From positions 1 through 12,312 of the forward strand of contig JAEZXM010000210.1 in the NCBI GenBank assembly GCA_023419875.1: a DNA stretch of 12,312 nt, in the 5' to 3' direction. Position numbers and translations under genes: made by a program. Positions 1 to 8,260 of this stretch are shown in pieces. The notes under the pieces were generated by a model. That model did not search any database. It was not told the DNA's origin and saw only the letters and a list, made by a program, of their open reading frames with translations. The DNA is from Pseudomonadota bacterium (GTDB taxonomy: Bacteria; Myxococcota; Myxococcia; Myxococcales; Anaeromyxobacteraceae). Numbering within the stretch: position 1 is the stretch's first letter; every line of letters starts with the position of its first letter.

Positions 1-466
1 CGTTCTCGGCGGCGAGCTCCAGGCCGGCCTTCGCCAGCGCCTCGCGCGCGCCCGTCTGCCGGTGCAGGGCGGAGTAGCCGCCGGCCAGCTTCGACAGGCC
101 CGAGACCACCGCGATCCTTCGGCGGCCCGCCTCGAGGAGGTGCTCGATTGCCAGCCTCCCGCAGGCGACGATCGTGGCCCCCTCGGGCTCCTCGTCGATG
201 GCGATCACGGGCACCCCGGCGGCGCGGTACGCGCCGATCACCGCGGGCGCGGGCCGCAGGGCGAGGCTGATGAGCGCCACCGGCCGCGGGTCGCCCTCGA
301 GGAGCGCGAGGACGCGTTTGCTCGCGAACTCGGTGTCGTGCTGGTGATCCGTGGCGCACTGGACGATCGTCTCCCCGGGCCGGAGCTGTTTCTTCAGCTG
401 GAGGAGGACGAACGCGGTGAAGCCGGCGAAGAAGTTGACCGAGGCGACTGCAAGGCGAACACCCAT
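1..466 (-). CDS. LacI/GalR-type sugar-binding-domain protein without HTH (partial, C-terminus off the left edge)
   Basis: About 155 residues are visible from an ATG at 466, read leftwards. They follow the periplasmic-binding-protein fold used by LacI/GalR sensors: an opening beta-strand with NFFAGF (compare the usual N-P-F-F), then PVALISLAL, the strand GVPVIAIDEEPEGATIV, the helix HLLEAGRRRIAVVSG and the REALAKAGL helix. LacI repressors carry a ~60-residue helix-turn-helix before this fold. Here an in-frame TGA at 500-502 leaves no room for one, and I found no HTH-like sequence in another frame of the 467-618 spacer. GTG at 475 is an alternative start; neither start has a good Shine-Dalgarno site. 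The protein may be a ligand sensor that works with a partner, or the N-terminal sensor of a longer signalling protein whose output domain lies beyond the edge. It has no signal peptide, so a cytoplasmic location is likely. Fold assignment is fairly sure; role is unknown. Confidence 0.72.
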   Translation of the reverse strand, partial: MGVRLAVASVNFFAGFTAFVLLQLKKQLRPGETIVQCATDHQHDTEFASKRVLALLEGDPRPVALISLALRPAPAVIGAYRAAGVPVIAIDEEPEGATIVACGRLAIEHLLEAGRRRIAVVSGLSKLAGGYSALHRQTGAREALAKAGLELAAEN

Positions 467-592
467 GTCGCCCACTTTGGCACGTGGGCGGACCTCGGCT
501 CAATGCACCCCGTGCGTCCGCGGGAGCACCTCGGCACGGAGACGCCCACATCCCGGGTCTCGAGGCGCGCCGCGGCGCGGCGAGGATCGGAC

Positions 593-610
593 GCTGCTGC
601 CTCGAGCAGC
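593..610 (-). terminator. Small hairpin after the DUF362/SMP-30 gene, weak terminator candidate
   Basis: A perfect 6-bp stem (GCTGCT at 593-598, AGCAGC at 605-610) with a 6-nt loop lies 8 bases beyond the stop codon at 619-621. There is no T-run on the minus strand after it, so Rho-independent termination is doubtful. The spacer 467-618 also holds a 14-bp perfect palindrome of CG-rich sequence at 566-579 and nothing else I can name. Confidence 0.25.
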
Positions 611-618
611 CGCGACGA

Positions 619-3600
619 TCAGTCGAAGTAGCCGGGCAGGTTCATGTCGAGGGCGTACAGCGCCTTCCCCGCGGTGATGAACAGGGTCCTCCCGTCGCTT
701 CCCCCGAACGCCATGTTGCTGAGCCCGGAGGCGACGCTCACGGTCCCGAGCTGCCGGCCGCCGGGATCGAAGACGTACATGCTGCCCGTCCCCGAGGCGA
801 CGTAGAGGTTCCCGAGGCAGTCCATCCCGAGGCCGTCCGGCGAGGAGACGGTGACGAAGTTCCTCCGCCCGCTGGTGCTGCCGTCGGCCGCGACGGTGAA
901 GGCGCGGACCACGTTCGCGCCGTAGTCGGCGACGTAGAGCACGCTCTGGTTCGGGGAGAGCGCGATCCCGTTCGGCTGGGTGAACGTGCCGTCGACGAGC
1001 GTCACCGCGCCGGCCGGGCTCACCCGGTACACGCCCTTCATCCCGGTCTGCGACGTCCGGCTGCCGAGCTGGAAGTCGGGATCGGTGAAGTAGATCGTGC
1101 CGTCCGAGCGCACCACCAGGTCATTCGGCGAGTTGAACTTCTTGCCGCCGATGTTGTCCACGAAGGTGGTGATCGCGCCCGTCGAGCTCACCCGCACGAT
1201 CCCCTGGACCTTGTGCGAGCACGCGAGGACGGCCCCGCTCGCGTCCACGGCCAGGCCGTAGGTCCCGGCGTCCGAGACCAGGGTCGTCACCGAGCCGGTG
1301 GTCGTCGCCCGGAGCAGCTGCGACGGGTTCACGGAGCCGGTGAACGAGATGTCCGAGAACTGGAGCCGCGAGCTCGAGGCGAGCCACAGCGGGCCCTCGT
1401 AGGTGCCGCTCGGGACCGTGCCCGAGGGCCGATAGACGAGCCTGGGCGTGCCGGTGAGGACGGGCGCGGGGTACGAGACGCCGGCCTGGCACGCGCTGCC
1501 GGGGCGCGTCGAGGGGGTGGGGGCCTGGCCCGGGCAGATCGCGGTCTGCTTGCCGGCGAACGGCTTCGCGACCTCGCTCACCTGCTTCCCGACGACGGTG
1601 ATGCTCGCGACGTCGGTGGTGCCGAGGCCGCTCGCCTCGAGCTTGGTCAGGTGCGGCACCTTCTTCGGGTCGCACACCATGATGAGGGACTCGATCGTGT
1701 CGACGGCGACCGCGTTCCTGCCGGCCAGGACGAGCCGCATGTTCATCCGCGAGGAGGCGTAGTCGTAGGTGCCGCTGTTGTCCCAGGCCGGCAGCGGTCC
1801 GTGCTGTAGCCCCTGCAGCCCGTCCATGACCACGAAGTCCGCGGGGCGGAGGCTGTAGTAGTCGGCGATGAACGTTCCGAGCACCTCCGGACCGCCGTGG
1901 TCGATGTGCGTCGCGGTCTGGCCGCGCGTGCAGTCGTCGGATGCGTTGGTGCCGGCCGAGAACTGGCCCACCGGGGTCACGCCGATGCCCAGGTTCTTCA
2001 CCGCGCCGGTGATGCCGGCGGTGACGTGGGTCTTCATCGTGGGCAGGCTGATGACCACGTCGGCGTTCACGTACCGGCTGTTGATCCAGTACCGCTTGCC
2101 GCTCGGGGCGGTCCGCTGCTCGAGCGCGCCGGTGGTGCGGTCGGCGCACGAGGTCCCCTCGAGGGCGACGAACTCGTTCACCGACGAGCCGAAGTTCCCC
2201 GCGGTGTACCCGAGCATCGAGTACGCCTGCGCGGTCGCGTTGACGGAGCCCTCCATGACCAGGATCCTGCCCGAGGGGTTCCGGGCCCGGACGAGATCGG
2301 CGACGGCCTTGACCAGGCGCCAGTCGGTCGAGATCCCGTTCACGAACGGATCCGCGGGGCGCGACTTCGTCCCGTCCGTGTAGGCGGTCACCAGGTTCGG
2401 CTTGAGGACCACGGTCTGCCCATCGCGGATGAAGTCGAGGCCGCCGGCCTTCGTGACCGCGTCCGAGACGAGGGCCGCGACGTCTGCGGTGGTGAGGTCC
2501 GTCGCCTGCGCCTTGGTGGACTGGACCACGGCCACGACGTAACCGCTCGGCGTCGGTCCGGTGAAGGTGGCGGTCACGGTGCGGGCCGCGGTCATGGAGA
2601 GGACGCAGGTCGCGGTCCCGCTGCACGCGCCGCTCCAGCCGGAGAACGTCGACCCGGACGCCGCGGCGGCGGTGAGGGTCACGCTCGTCCCGTTCGCGTA
2701 CGTGGCGCTGCACGTGCTCCCGCACGAGATCCCGGCGCCGGTCACGGTCCCGCTGCCCGTGCCCGCCTTGTTCACGGTGAGCGTCTGGGTGTTGGGCGGG
2801 GGCCCGCCCGCGACCGTGATCCCGCAGATCTTCGGGTTGTCCGGGCCGCCGCTCCGCGTGAACTGGATGACCACCTGACCGCTCGCGTTCGCCGTGGCGT
2901 CGAAGGTCCGGGAGACCGCCTTGTACCGCGCGCCGGCGGCGGCGAAGATGTCGAACGCGGTCAGCACGGTCGCCCCGTTGATCGCGACGTTGAAGGTGCG
3001 CTGTCCGGCGGCGCTCCAGTAGCTCTCCTGGAAGTAGAGCGTCACGGTCACCGCGCTGCCCGCCCCGAGGTTGGGGAGGGTGTACGTGAACTCGCCGTAC
3101 CGCTCGGTCTGGAAGACGGCCTGCGGGGGGATGACGCCGGTGAGGAGCGAGGTGTCGATGGCGCTCGTGGTCGAGTACGTGTTCCCGCCGGAGTAGTAGG
3201 CGTCCGCGACGAAGCTCCCGGAGGCGCTGCCGCCCGCGTTGATCGACACGGACGAGCCCGCGCTCGTGGGGGTGAACGCGGGGGTCAGGGTCTTGTTCGC
3301 GTTCATGGTGATCGACACCGGGTTCGAGGTCCCGGTGGCCGCGCCGCTCCAGCCCGCGAACGTGTATCCGCTCGCGGCGGTGGCGGTGACCTGGACCGCG
3401 CTCCCCGAGGCGTAGCTGTAGGTCCCCGCCGCCGGGCTGGTCGTGCCGCCCGTGCTCGCGCCGATGGTGAGCGTGTAGCTCGTGCCGGTCGAGCCGCCCG
3501 TGACCTGGAGCGAGACCAGCGTCGCGCTGGGGTTCATGCCGGCCGACCTCGCGCAGAAGCCGACCGAGCCCGACGCCCCCGGGGCGAGGGAGGCGTTGAA

Positions 3601-3906
3601 CGGGGTGAGCGTGACCTGATTGCCGCTGACCGTCGCGGTCCCGTTCCGGGCCTGCGTGTATGTCGAGTTCGTGAGGGCGACGACGGCCTTCCAGCTCGTG
3701 ACGGGCGCGGCGCTCGTGTTGGTCGCGTTCACGGTCGCGCAGTAGCCGTTCCAGGAGGGCTGGAGGCTCAGGGTCGCGTTCACGCCGTTGGTGACGATCG
3801 CGGCCGTGGCGTCCCGACCCATCGCCGAGGGTGCGCCGCTCTCACAGCCGAACAGCGCCGCCCCGAACAGCAGGGCGATCCCAGTTGCCAGGTGCCTGGA
3901 GTTCAT
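619..3906 (-). CDS. Multidomain lipoprotein: CBM2-like / repeat / malectin / repeat / DUF362 / SMP-30-gluconolactonase
   Basis: 1095 residues; start ATG at 3906 with GAGGAG (3912-3917) five bases upstream. A hydrophobic leader ends in L-F-G-C21, a probable lipobox, so the mature protein should be membrane-anchored outside the cytoplasm. Domains: CBM2-like beta-sandwich ~40-137 (W52, W72, a possible C56-C118 disulfide); bacterial InlB-B-like repeats ~143-213 and ~374-449 (GYTFAGWSG, STFSGWSG); malectin-like carbohydrate-binding domain ~219-367; DUF362 ~457-780 with GQTVVLKPNLV, the ADVVISLPTMKTH strand, TGAVKNLGIG and a late AVDTIESLIM stretch; SMP-30/gluconolactonase propeller ~820-1095. The propeller keeps the metal and substrate residues of SMP-30: E837 (YEGPLW), N928 (SPNDL), N979 (QPNG) and D1024 (SPDG). 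A sugar-lactone hydrolase tethered to plant polysaccharide is plausible; DUF362 has no settled role. Divergent from the GH74 gene. Domain calls are strong, joint function is inference. Confidence 0.9.
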   Translation of the reverse strand: MNSRHLATGIALLFGAALFGCESGAPSAMGRDATAAIVTNGVNATLSLQPSWNGYCATVNATNTSAAPVTSWKAVVALTNSTYTQARNGTATVSGNQVTLTPFNASLAPGASGSVGFCARSAGMNPSATLVSLQVTGGSTGTSYTLTIGASTGGTTSPAAGTYSYASGSAVQVTATAASGYTFAGWSGAATGTSNPVSITMNANKTLTPAFTPTSAGSSVSINAGGSASGSFVADAYYSGGNTYSTTSAIDTSLLTGVIPPQAVFQTERYGEFTYTLPNLGAGSAVTVTLYFQESYWSAAGQRTFNVAINGATVLTAFDIFAAAGARYKAVSRTFDATANASGQVVIQFTRSGGPDNPKICGITVAGGPPPNTQTLTVNKAGTGSGTVTGAGISCGSTCSATYANGTSVTLTAAAASGSTFSGWSGACSGTATCVLSMTAARTVTATFTGPTPSGYVVAVVQSTKAQATDLTTADVAALVSDAVTKAGGLDFIRDGQTVVLKPNLVTAYTDGTKSRPADPFVNGISTDWRLVKAVADLVRARNPSGRILVMEGSVNATAQAYSMLGYTAGNFGSSVNEFVALEGTSCADRTTGALEQRTAPSGKRYWINSRYVNADVVISLPTMKTHVTAGITGAVKNLGIGVTPVGQFSAGTNASDDCTRGQTATHIDHGGPEVLGTFIADYYSLRPADFVVMDGLQGLQHGPLPAWDNSGTYDYASSRMNMRLVLAGRNAVAVDTIESLIMVCDPKKVPHLTKLEASGLGTTDVASITVVGKQVSEVAKPFAGKQTAICPGQAPTPSTRPGSACQAGVSYPAPVLTGTPRLVYRPSGTVPSGTYEGPLWLASSSRLQFSDISFTGSVNPSQLLRATTTGSVTTLVSDAGTYGLAVDASGAVLACSHKVQGIVRVSSTGAITTFVDNIGGKKFNSPNDLVVRSDGTIYFTDPDFQLGSRTSQTGMKGVYRVSPAGAVTLVDGTFTQPNGIALSPNQSVLYVADYGANVVRAFTVAADGSTSGRRNFVTVSSPDGLGMDCLGNLYVASGTGSMYVFDPGGRQLGTVSVASGLSNMAFGGSDGRTLFITAGKALYALDMNLPGYFD

Positions 3907-4173
3907 CGGTTCTCCTCACGCGGATCGAGCGCGAGCGCAGCAGCGCTCGACCGGAGCGCCGGTCACGTCGAAGCATTGGTCGGCCAGTACACGGGTGAAG
4001 CGATCCACCCGTTGTCACTTTCTGGACCCGGACGTCAAGTAAAACTCGCGCGAACCCCGCGTCTGAATCGCTTCATATTCGCCGGCGCATGGAGCCGACG
4101 CACCGCTTGCACGCGAGGCGTTCTCGGGCGGCAGGAGACGCGGTCTCACGGCCGCCTCCCGCCGGACCCCGGG

Positions 4174-4187
4174 CGAAAACGTTTACA
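4174..4187 (+). promoter_or_regulatory. LacI-family operator upstream of the GH74 gene
   Basis: CGAAAACGTTTACA matches the LacI-family/catabolite-type consensus TGWAAACGTTTWCA at 13 of 14 positions (first base C instead of T). The central AAACGTTT is a perfect palindrome around the CpG typical of this family. It is an AT-rich island in GC-rich DNA, 138 bp before the GH74 ATG. A repressor released by an oligosaccharide is the usual arrangement for such sites. The truncated sensor at 1-466 cannot bind it as it lacks an HTH, so the cognate regulator is not in this window. The match is seen; the function is inferred. Confidence 0.6.
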
Positions 4188-4314
4188 GCCCTTTCTCCCA
4201 GCGTGGGCAAGGACCTGCAGACGGCCCTGGCGCGGGGCTCTCCCGCGCACCGCGGTTGGTGCTAGGTTCCGCCGCCTCGAACCCGTGTCCCCGCTCGACC
4301 GGAACCCTCAGCGG

Positions 4315-4320
4315 TGAGGA
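4315..4320 (+). promoter_or_regulatory. Ribosome binding site fixing the GH74 start
   Basis: TGAGGA lies five bases before ATG 4326. An in-frame GTG at 4314 overlaps this site and has no Shine-Dalgarno site of its own, so ATG 4326 is preferred. The lost four residues lie before the signal peptide core and do not affect the mature protein. Confidence 0.6.
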
Positions 4321-4325
4321 AGCCC

Positions 4326-7300
4326 ATGACCCGTGTCCTGACGTTCGCCCGTCGCACGGCCGCGATCGGCGCCGTGGCCCTCCTGTCCCTCTTCCTGCTC
4401 GCACCGACGGTCGCGCAGGCACAGGCGTACACCTGGAAGAACGTCGCCATCGGCGGCGGCGGCTTCATCTCCGGCATCGTCTTCAACACGAAGGCGCCCG
4501 GCCTTGTCTACGCGCGCACCGACATCGGCGGCGCGTACCGCTGGGATCCCGCGGGCAGCCGCTGGATCCCGCTCCAGGACTGGATGACGCCCGCCGACTG
4601 GAACCTCACCGGCGTGGACGCGATCGCCACCGATCCGGTGGATCCCGACCGGCTCTACCTCGTGGCCGGGACGTACACGAACGACTGGACGCCGCAGAAC
4701 GGCGCGGTGCTCCGCTCGACCGACCGCGGCGCCACCTTCCAGGTGACGATGCTGCCGTTCAAGGTCGGCGGCAACATGCCCGCGCGCAACATGGGCGAGC
4801 GCATCGCCGTCGATCCCAACGACAACCGCATCCTCTTCATGGGCGCGCGCAGCGGAAACGGGCTGTGGAAGAGCGCCGACCACGGCGCCACCTGGACGAA
4901 GGTGACGAGCTTCCCGAACCCCGGCACCTACGTGCAGGACCCGTCCAACCCGTACACCGCCGACAACGTCGGCGTCGTCTGGGTGACGTTCGATCCGCGG
5001 TCCGGCACCGCCGGCAGCCCCACGCGGACCGTCTACGTGGGCGTCGCCGACAAGGCGAGCCCGATCTACCGGTCCACCGACGGCGGCGCGACCTGGGCGC
5101 CCGTGCCCGGCCAGCCCACCGGCTTCCTCGCGCACCACGGCGTCCTCTCGTCGACCGGCGTCCTCTACGTGCCCTACAGCAACAAGGCCGGTCCGTACGA
5201 CGGCGAGCAGGGCGACGTCTGGAAGCTCGACACCGCCACCGGGACCTGGACGCTCATCAGCCCGGTCCCCTCCACGAACACCGCCGACAACTACTACGGC
5301 TACGGCGGCCTGGCGGTGGACGCGCAGCACCCGAACACGATCATGGTGGCGACGCTCAACTCCTGGTGGCCGGACGCGATCATCTTCCGGAGCACCGACG
5401 GCGGCGCGACCTGGAGCCGGATCTGGGACTGGGCCGGCTACCCCGCCCGCTCGCTCCGCTACACGCTCGACATCACCGCCACCCCGTGGCTCACCTTCGG
5501 CATCCTCCCGCAGGACCCGGTCCCCTCGCCGAAGCTCGGCTGGATGATCGGCGACCTCGAGATCGACCCGTTCGACTCGAACCGGATGATGTACGGCACC
5601 GGCGCGACGCTCTACGCCACCACCAACCTCGGCGCCTGGGACACCGGTGGCCGGATCGCCCTCGCGCCCATGGTGAAGGGCATCGAGGAGACCGCGGTGC
5701 TCGATCTCGTCAGCCCGCCCTCCGGCGCGCCGCTCCTCAGCGCCCTCGGCGATCTCGGGGGCTTCCGGCACGCGAACGTCGACGCCGTCCCGGCGCTCAT
5801 GTTCACCGCCCCGACGCTCACGAGCTGCACGAGCATCGACTACGCCGAGCTCACGCCCACCTTCCTCGTCCGCTCCGGCAACATCGACAGGTCGGCGAAC
5901 CCGAACGTGAACCGCGCCGGCTTCTCGTACGACGGCGGCGCGAACTGGTTCCAGGCGAGCACCGAGCCCGGCGGCGTCGCGGGCGGCGGCACCATCGCCG
6001 CAGCGGCCGACGCGAGCCGCGTGGTCTGGGCGCCCGAGGGCCCCGGCGCGCAGGTGTCCTGGTCGACCAACAACGGCTCGAGCTGGACCGCCTCCACCGG
6101 CGTGCCCACGGGCGCGAACGGGAAGGTCGCCTCCGACCGCGTCACCCCGCTCCGGTTCTACCTCTTCGCCGGCGGCGTGTTCTACGCCAGCGCCAACGGC
6201 GGGGTGAGCTTCACCGCAGCGGGCGCCGGGCTCACCGGCGTCACCTCCGCCAAGATCGAGGCCGTCCCCGGGCGCGCCGGCGAGGTGTGGGTCGCGGGCG
6301 AGGGCGCCGGCCTCTTCCGCTCGACCGACGGCGGCGCGACGTTCACGAAGCTCGCGAACGTCACCTCGGCGCCCTCGATCGGCTTCGGCAAGGCCGCCCC
6401 CGGCCAGACCTACCCGGCGATCTTCATCTCCGGCACGCCGTCCGGCGGCGTGCACGGCATCTACCGGTCCGACGACGCCGGCGCGAGCTGGATCCGGGTG
6501 AACGACGACCGCAACCAGTGGGGCGCCATCAACCCGGTGATCGCCGGCGACCCGCGGATCTACGGCCGCGTCTACGTCGGCACGAACGGCCGCGGCATCT
6601 TCTACGGCGACGTCTCCGGGACGCAGACCCCCGACTTCGCGCTCTCCGCCGCGCCCTCGGCCGTCTCCGTCAGGCCCGGCGGCGCCGGCGTCGCGAGCAC
6701 CATCGCGATCTCCCGCACCGGCGGCTTCACCGGCGCGGTGAGCCTGTCCGCGACCGGCCTCCCCGCCGGCGTGTCCGCCTCCTTCAGCCCCGCGTCCGCG
6801 ACCGGCGCGAGCAGCACGCTCACGTTCATCGCCGCGACCACCGCGGCGCCGGCGACGGCCACCGTGACCGTGACCGGCACGAGCGGCACCCTCGGTCGCA
6901 GCACCACCGTGGCCCTGACGGTGCAGATCGCGGTCCAGCCCGACTTCACGATCGCCGCCTCCCCCTCCACCCTCACGGTGAACCGCGGAGCGAGCGCCAC
7001 CAGCACCATCGCCGTCACCCGGACGAACGGCTTCACCGGGACGGTCGCCCTCACGGCGAGCGGGCTCCCGAGCGGCGTCACCGCGTCGTTCAACCCCTCG
7101 TCCGTCACGGGGGCGAGCAGCACCCTCACCTTCCGGGCCTCGAGCACCGCCACGACAGGCCTGCGGAACGTGACCGTCGCCGGCACGAGCGGCACGCTCT
7201 CGCGCACGACGGTCATCGCGCTCACGGTGCAGCAGACCTCGACCGGCGACTTCACCGTCGCCGCCTCGCCCGCGTCGATCACCGTGACCCGCGGCGCGAG

Positions 7301-8234
7301 CGCCACGAGCACGATCGCCATCAGCCGGACCGGCGGCTTCGGCGGGGCGGTCTCCTGCACCGCCGCGGGCCTGCCCTCCGGCGTCTCCGGCGCGGTCAGC
7401 CCCACCTCGACCACCGGCGCGAGCGCCGTGCTCACCCTGACCGCCTCGGCGGCGGCGACGCAGGGGGTCTTCAGTTCGACCGTCAGCTGCACGAGCGGCG
7501 CGCTCACCCGGACGGCGCCGATCTCGGTCACGGTCGCCGACGCGCCCGCTCCCGACTTCAGCATATCGGCCGCGCCCGCGGCGGTGACGCTGGCGCGCGG
7601 CGGAAGCGCCACGAGCACGATCACGATCACCAAGGTCAACGGCTTCAGCACGCCGGTGTCCTTCAGCGCGAGCGGGCTGCCCGCCGGGGTGGTGGCGACG
7701 TTCAATCCCGCGTCGGTGACCACCGGCACGAGCAGCGTCGTGACGTTCGCCGCCACGACCACCGCCACGGCCGGGCCCGCCACCGTCACGATCACCGCGC
7801 TGGGAGGGACGCTCGTCCGGAGCACCGTCGTCACCCTCACCGTCGAGGCGGGCGGCACGGGCAACGTCGTGACCGCGACCCCGATCGTGAGCGCGAGCGG
7901 CGGCTGGTTCAACGAGCTGCAGGTCCGGCTGGACAACACCGCGCCGGTGACCGGCGTCACGGTGACGATCACCGTGGCGGTGACACCGGGCGTGAACCCC
8001 ACCGGACAGTACAACACGGTGGGCCCCGACTTCACCCAGTCGCGGACCAGCACGGCGAGCGCCGTGACGTACACCTGGCAGCTCGTCGCGGGGAGGACGC
8101 TCGCCGCCGGGACGGGACGGCTCTTCGCCGCGCAGTTCGGCGGCAACGGCACGCCGCACCCCACCGCGGGCGATTTGTACTCGGTCACCTCTACGTCGGG
8201 AGGCGTGACGAGCACGGTCAGCGGCCACTTCTGA
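4326..8234 (+). CDS. Secreted GH74 xyloglucanase with four Ig-like repeats and a C-terminal putative CBM
   Basis: 1302 residues from ATG 4326. A signal peptide (RR, hydrophobic core, likely cleavage after A-Q-A at residue 32) sends it across the inner membrane. Residues ~35-765 are a glycoside hydrolase family 74 double propeller: opening AYTWKNVAIGGGGF, repeated Asp-box motifs (RSTDGGATW and variants), and the two family aspartates D66 (YARTDIGGAYRW) and D476 (ALGDLGGF). With the GTG start they would be D70 and D480, the numbering I recall for the Clostridium thermocellum Xgh74A catalytic pair. GH74 enzymes cleave the beta-1,4-glucan backbone of xyloglucan. Four ~100-residue Ig-like repeats follow (~769-1174), then a 120-residue beta-rich module (~1179-1302). 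Endo or exo mode cannot be settled by eye. Divergent from the CBM2/malectin lipoprotein; a LacI-type operator upstream suggests sugar-responsive control. Confidence 0.93.
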   Translation: MTRVLTFARRTAAIGAVALLSLFLLAPTVAQAQAYTWKNVAIGGGGFISGIVFNTKAPGLVYARTDIGGAYRWDPAGSRWIPLQDWMTPADWNLTGVDAIATDPVDPDRLYLVAGTYTNDWTPQNGAVLRSTDRGATFQVTMLPFKVGGNMPARNMGERIAVDPNDNRILFMGARSGNGLWKSADHGATWTKVTSFPNPGTYVQDPSNPYTADNVGVVWVTFDPRSGTAGSPTRTVYVGVADKASPIYRSTDGGATWAPVPGQPTGFLAHHGVLSSTGVLYVPYSNKAGPYDGEQGDVWKLDTATGTWTLISPVPSTNTADNYYGYGGLAVDAQHPNTIMVATLNSWWPDAIIFRSTDGGATWSRIWDWAGYPARSLRYTLDITATPWLTFGILPQDPVPSPKLGWMIGDLEIDPFDSNRMMYGTGATLYATTNLGAWDTGGRIALAPMVKGIEETAVLDLVSPPSGAPLLSALGDLGGFRHANVDAVPALMFTAPTLTSCTSIDYAELTPTFLVRSGNIDRSANPNVNRAGFSYDGGANWFQASTEPGGVAGGGTIAAAADASRVVWAPEGPGAQVSWSTNNGSSWTASTGVPTGANGKVASDRVTPLRFYLFAGGVFYASANGGVSFTAAGAGLTGVTSAKIEAVPGRAGEVWVAGEGAGLFRSTDGGATFTKLANVTSAPSIGFGKAAPGQTYPAIFISGTPSGGVHGIYRSDDAGASWIRVNDDRNQWGAINPVIAGDPRIYGRVYVGTNGRGIFYGDVSGTQTPDFALSAAPSAVSVRPGGAGVASTIAISRTGGFTGAVSLSATGLPAGVSASFSPASATGASSTLTFIAATTAAPATATVTVTGTSGTLGRSTTVALTVQIAVQPDFTIAASPSTLTVNRGASATSTIAVTRTNGFTGTVALTASGLPSGVTASFNPSSVTGASSTLTFRASSTATTGLRNVTVAGTSGTLSRTTVIALTVQQTSTGDFTVAASPASITVTRGASATSTIAISRTGGFGGAVSCTAAGLPSGVSGAVSPTSTTGASAVLTLTASAAATQGVFSSTVSCTSGALTRTAPISVTVADAPAPDFSISAAPAAVTLARGGSATSTITITKVNGFSTPVSFSASGLPAGVVATFNPASVTTGTSSVVTFAATTTATAGPATVTITALGGTLVRSTVVTLTVEAGGTGNVVTATPIVSASGGWFNELQVRLDNTAPVTGVTVTITVAVTPGVNPTGQYNTVGPDFTQSRTSTASAVTYTWQLVAGRTLAAGTGRLFAAQFGGNGTPHPTAGDLYSVTSTSGGVTSTVSGHF
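6630..7847 (+). repeat. Four tandem Ig-like repeats encoded within the GH74 gene
   Basis: Units begin near 6630, 6939, 7248 and 7551, each about 101-103 codons. Each opens with (P)DF-[ATS]-[LIV] followed by a strand, has a STI-h-[IV]-[ST] strand, a GLP-[AS]-GV turn, an F-x-P-[AS]-[ST] or SP[TA]S segment, and closes with a T-h-x-h-TV strand. Such low-complexity Ser/Thr/Ala-rich Ig-like units usually act as spacers or surface-attachment modules between a catalytic domain and a binding module. Unit 3 has two cysteines (VSCTAAG, VSCTSG) that the others lack. Confidence 0.8.
7860..8231 (+). other. C-terminal beta-rich module of the GH74 protein, putative carbohydrate-binding domain
   Basis: About 124 codons after the last Ig-like repeat. 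Features: GGWFNELQVRLDNTAPVTG near the start, GQYNTVGPDF in the middle, a TYTWQLVAG strand, then AAQFGGNGTPHPTAGD and a terminal GHF. The exposed aromatics (W, Y, F) and the amphipathic strand pattern resemble the beta-sandwich CBMs found at the ends of secreted hydrolases. It is not a CBM2 or CBM3 that I can recognise. The module boundary is clear; carbohydrate binding is inferred from position and style. Confidence 0.5.
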
Positions 8235-8260
8235 ACGGAGCGTGCCGCTCCGCCTCGAAC

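Larger units (their letters stand above)
3907..4325. other. Divergent intergenic region between the lipoprotein and GH74 genes
   Basis: This 419-bp spacer must hold both outward promoters. Visible structure: an 8-bp inverted repeat (TCGAGCGC 3925-3932, GCGCTCGA 3943-3950) in the presumed leader of the lipoprotein gene; a 9-bp inverted pair (TGAAGCGAT 3996-4004, ATCGCTTCA 4067-4075) 62 bp apart; a minus-strand TTGACG at 4038-4033 with no convincing -10 box; and the LacI-type operator at 4174-4187. I see no promoter good enough to call and no small gene. Confidence 0.6.

Noticed and set aside
484..1809. 441-codon plus-strand open frame opposite the end of the lipoprotein gene
   Set aside because: Antisense shadow of the SMP-30 propeller and DUF362 region, with no motif and no Shine-Dalgarno support.
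4010..4038. Sigma-70 promoter for the lipoprotein gene from the minus-strand TTGACG
   Set aside because: No acceptable -10 hexamer at 16-18 bp spacing (GACAAC/ACAACG only), so I did not call it.
1897..4317. 806-codon plus-strand open frame opposite the lipoprotein gene
   Set aside because: Arg/Gly/Val-rich shadow with no recognisable fold; the minus-strand frame carries all the domains.
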